NCBI GenBank assembly: GCA_039714435.1
Contig: JBDLJJ010000058.1
Location: forward strand, 1 to 15,163
DNA from: JAZDDE01 sp039714435
GTDB taxonomy: Bacteria; Gemmatimonadota; Gemmatimonadetes; Palauibacterales; Palauibacteraceae
Direction of reading: 5' to 3'
DNA: 15,163 nucleotides
This document shows, piece after piece, positions 14,683-15,163 of the stretch. The notes beneath the pieces are model-generated. The model was not told the DNA's origin, did no database searches, and saw only the letters and a list, made by a program, of their open reading frames with translations. The position numbers and the translations under genes were made by a program. Each line of letters begins with the position of its first letter. Within the stretch, counting starts at the first letter, position 1.

Positions 14683-15162
14683 CTAGAAGGTCGGGCGCAG
14701 GATCCATAGCCCGCTCATGAAGTCCGACAGATAGAGCAACCCGTTCCGCAGAATCAGGGAACGCGTGCATGTCGCGGAGGGACCGGCGTCCCGCCCACAG
14801 TCGGGCGGTCCCGCGTAAATGCTGGAAGCGTACTCCCGTCCCTGCTTATCGAGCTCGCCGAGGAGTTCGCCCGTAACGTCGATCGCCCGTACTCCCTTCC
14901 CGAACCAAGCCACGTACAGGATGCCGCGCGCCTCGTCGAGCCAGAAATTGTGCGGCGTGTCATCTGGAAGCGAAAATGTGGCCACCTCCCGCGGGTTGGC
15001 AAAATCTCGCATATCCACTACGTGCAGGATTCCCGGCGTCGCCGTGTCCTCTTCTCCAACGAAGGCATACCCGGTCTCAGGCCAGTACCACACGTTGTGG
15101 ACCTGTCCTCCGTCTGTCTGAATCCGGGCCACCTCCGCCGCGCTGCCGGCCCGGCTCCTTCC
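14683..15162 (-). CDS. LVIVD-repeat beta-propeller protein (C-terminal part, runs off the right edge)
   Basis: The minus-strand frame is open from the window edge to TAG at 14685-14683, about 159 residues. The in-frame GTG at 15132 is not the true start, because coding continues upstream without a stop and without a signal peptide. Blade-like repeats are visible: GYAFVGEEDTATPGILHVVD with MRDFANPREVATF, GILYVAWFGKGVRAIDVTGE, and the closing LLYLSDFMSGLWILRPTF. These match LVIVD-type propeller repeats of secreted bacterial proteins. Two Cys residues (in PPDCGRD and ATCTRS) are close enough to form a disulfide, which fits an exported protein. It lies 85 bp upstream of the lipoprotein start on the same strand and may share an operon with it. 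Confidence 0.75.
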   Translation of the reverse strand, partial: GRSRAGSAAEVARIQTDGGQVHNVWYWPETGYAFVGEEDTATPGILHVVDMRDFANPREVATFSLPDDTPHNFWLDEARGILYVAWFGKGVRAIDVTGELLGELDKQGREYASSIYAGPPDCGRDAGPSATCTRSLILRNGLLYLSDFMSGLWILRPTF

Positions 15163-15163
15163 G

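Overview
This window is a high-GC bacterial accessory locus built around a lasso-peptide (RiPP) gene cluster of the ABC-transporter-linked type. It is extended by several tailoring-type enzymes and flanked by genes for exported proteins. The GC-rich codon use, the many Tat, Sec and lipoprotein signals, and the mix of lasso genes with secreted M3 peptidase and beta-propeller proteins suggest an environmental Gram-negative-type bacterium. Gemmatimonadota is my best guess, but this is inference and no taxonomic marker is present. No rRNA, tRNA, CRISPR array, transposase or integrase was seen.

Layout. (1) Positions 1-323, minus strand: the N-terminal part of a Tat-exported glycosylasparaginase/isoaspartyl-peptidase-like Ntn hydrolase, divergent from the cluster. 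(2) Positions 397-6341, plus strand, tightly packed: a phosphoribosyltransferase-like protein fused to a PqqD-like RiPP recognition domain; an HPr-kinase-like peptide kinase; and two tandem, divergent asparagine-synthetase-like lasso cyclases. (3) Positions 6342-6925: a relatively AT-rich control region with a perfect 15-bp palindrome, then a 42-codon lasso precursor gene (6620-6748) that the longer-ORF view misses, then two hairpins, the second terminator-like. (4) Positions 6926-10985, plus strand: stand-alone recognition protein B1, transglutaminase-like leader peptidase B2, ABC exporter/peptidase-less transporter D, a nucleotidyltransferase-fold protein, and a small lipoprotein. (5) Positions 10987-15162, minus strand: an exported oligoendopeptidase F-like M3 metallopeptidase, an Ig-like/beta-propeller lipoprotein, and a partial LVIVD-repeat protein. 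These look like neighbouring genes rather than lasso genes.

How the genes would work together. The precursor leader carries the usual Y-x-x-P ... G ... L-T recognition signature and should be bound by B1 and possibly by the second recognition domain in the phosphoribosyltransferase fusion. B2 would remove the leader, a cyclase would adenylate the acceptor carboxylate and close the macrolactam, and the ABC protein would export the product. The kinase and nucleotidyltransferase belong to families known from other lasso clusters (the paeninodin-type kinase and the pseudomycoidin nucleotidyltransferase) to modify the lasso tail. The phosphoribosyltransferase-recognition-domain fusion adds a third possible group-transfer enzyme.

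The unusual points are these: three candidate phosphate- or nucleotide-chemistry enzymes in one cluster, two non-identical cyclases for one visible precursor, and a core that lacks any large aromatic or Arg plug residue and has no fully canonical Gly1/Thr(-2) register. Together they suggest a decorated lasso peptide in which a tail modification might serve as the plug. That last step is hypothesis.
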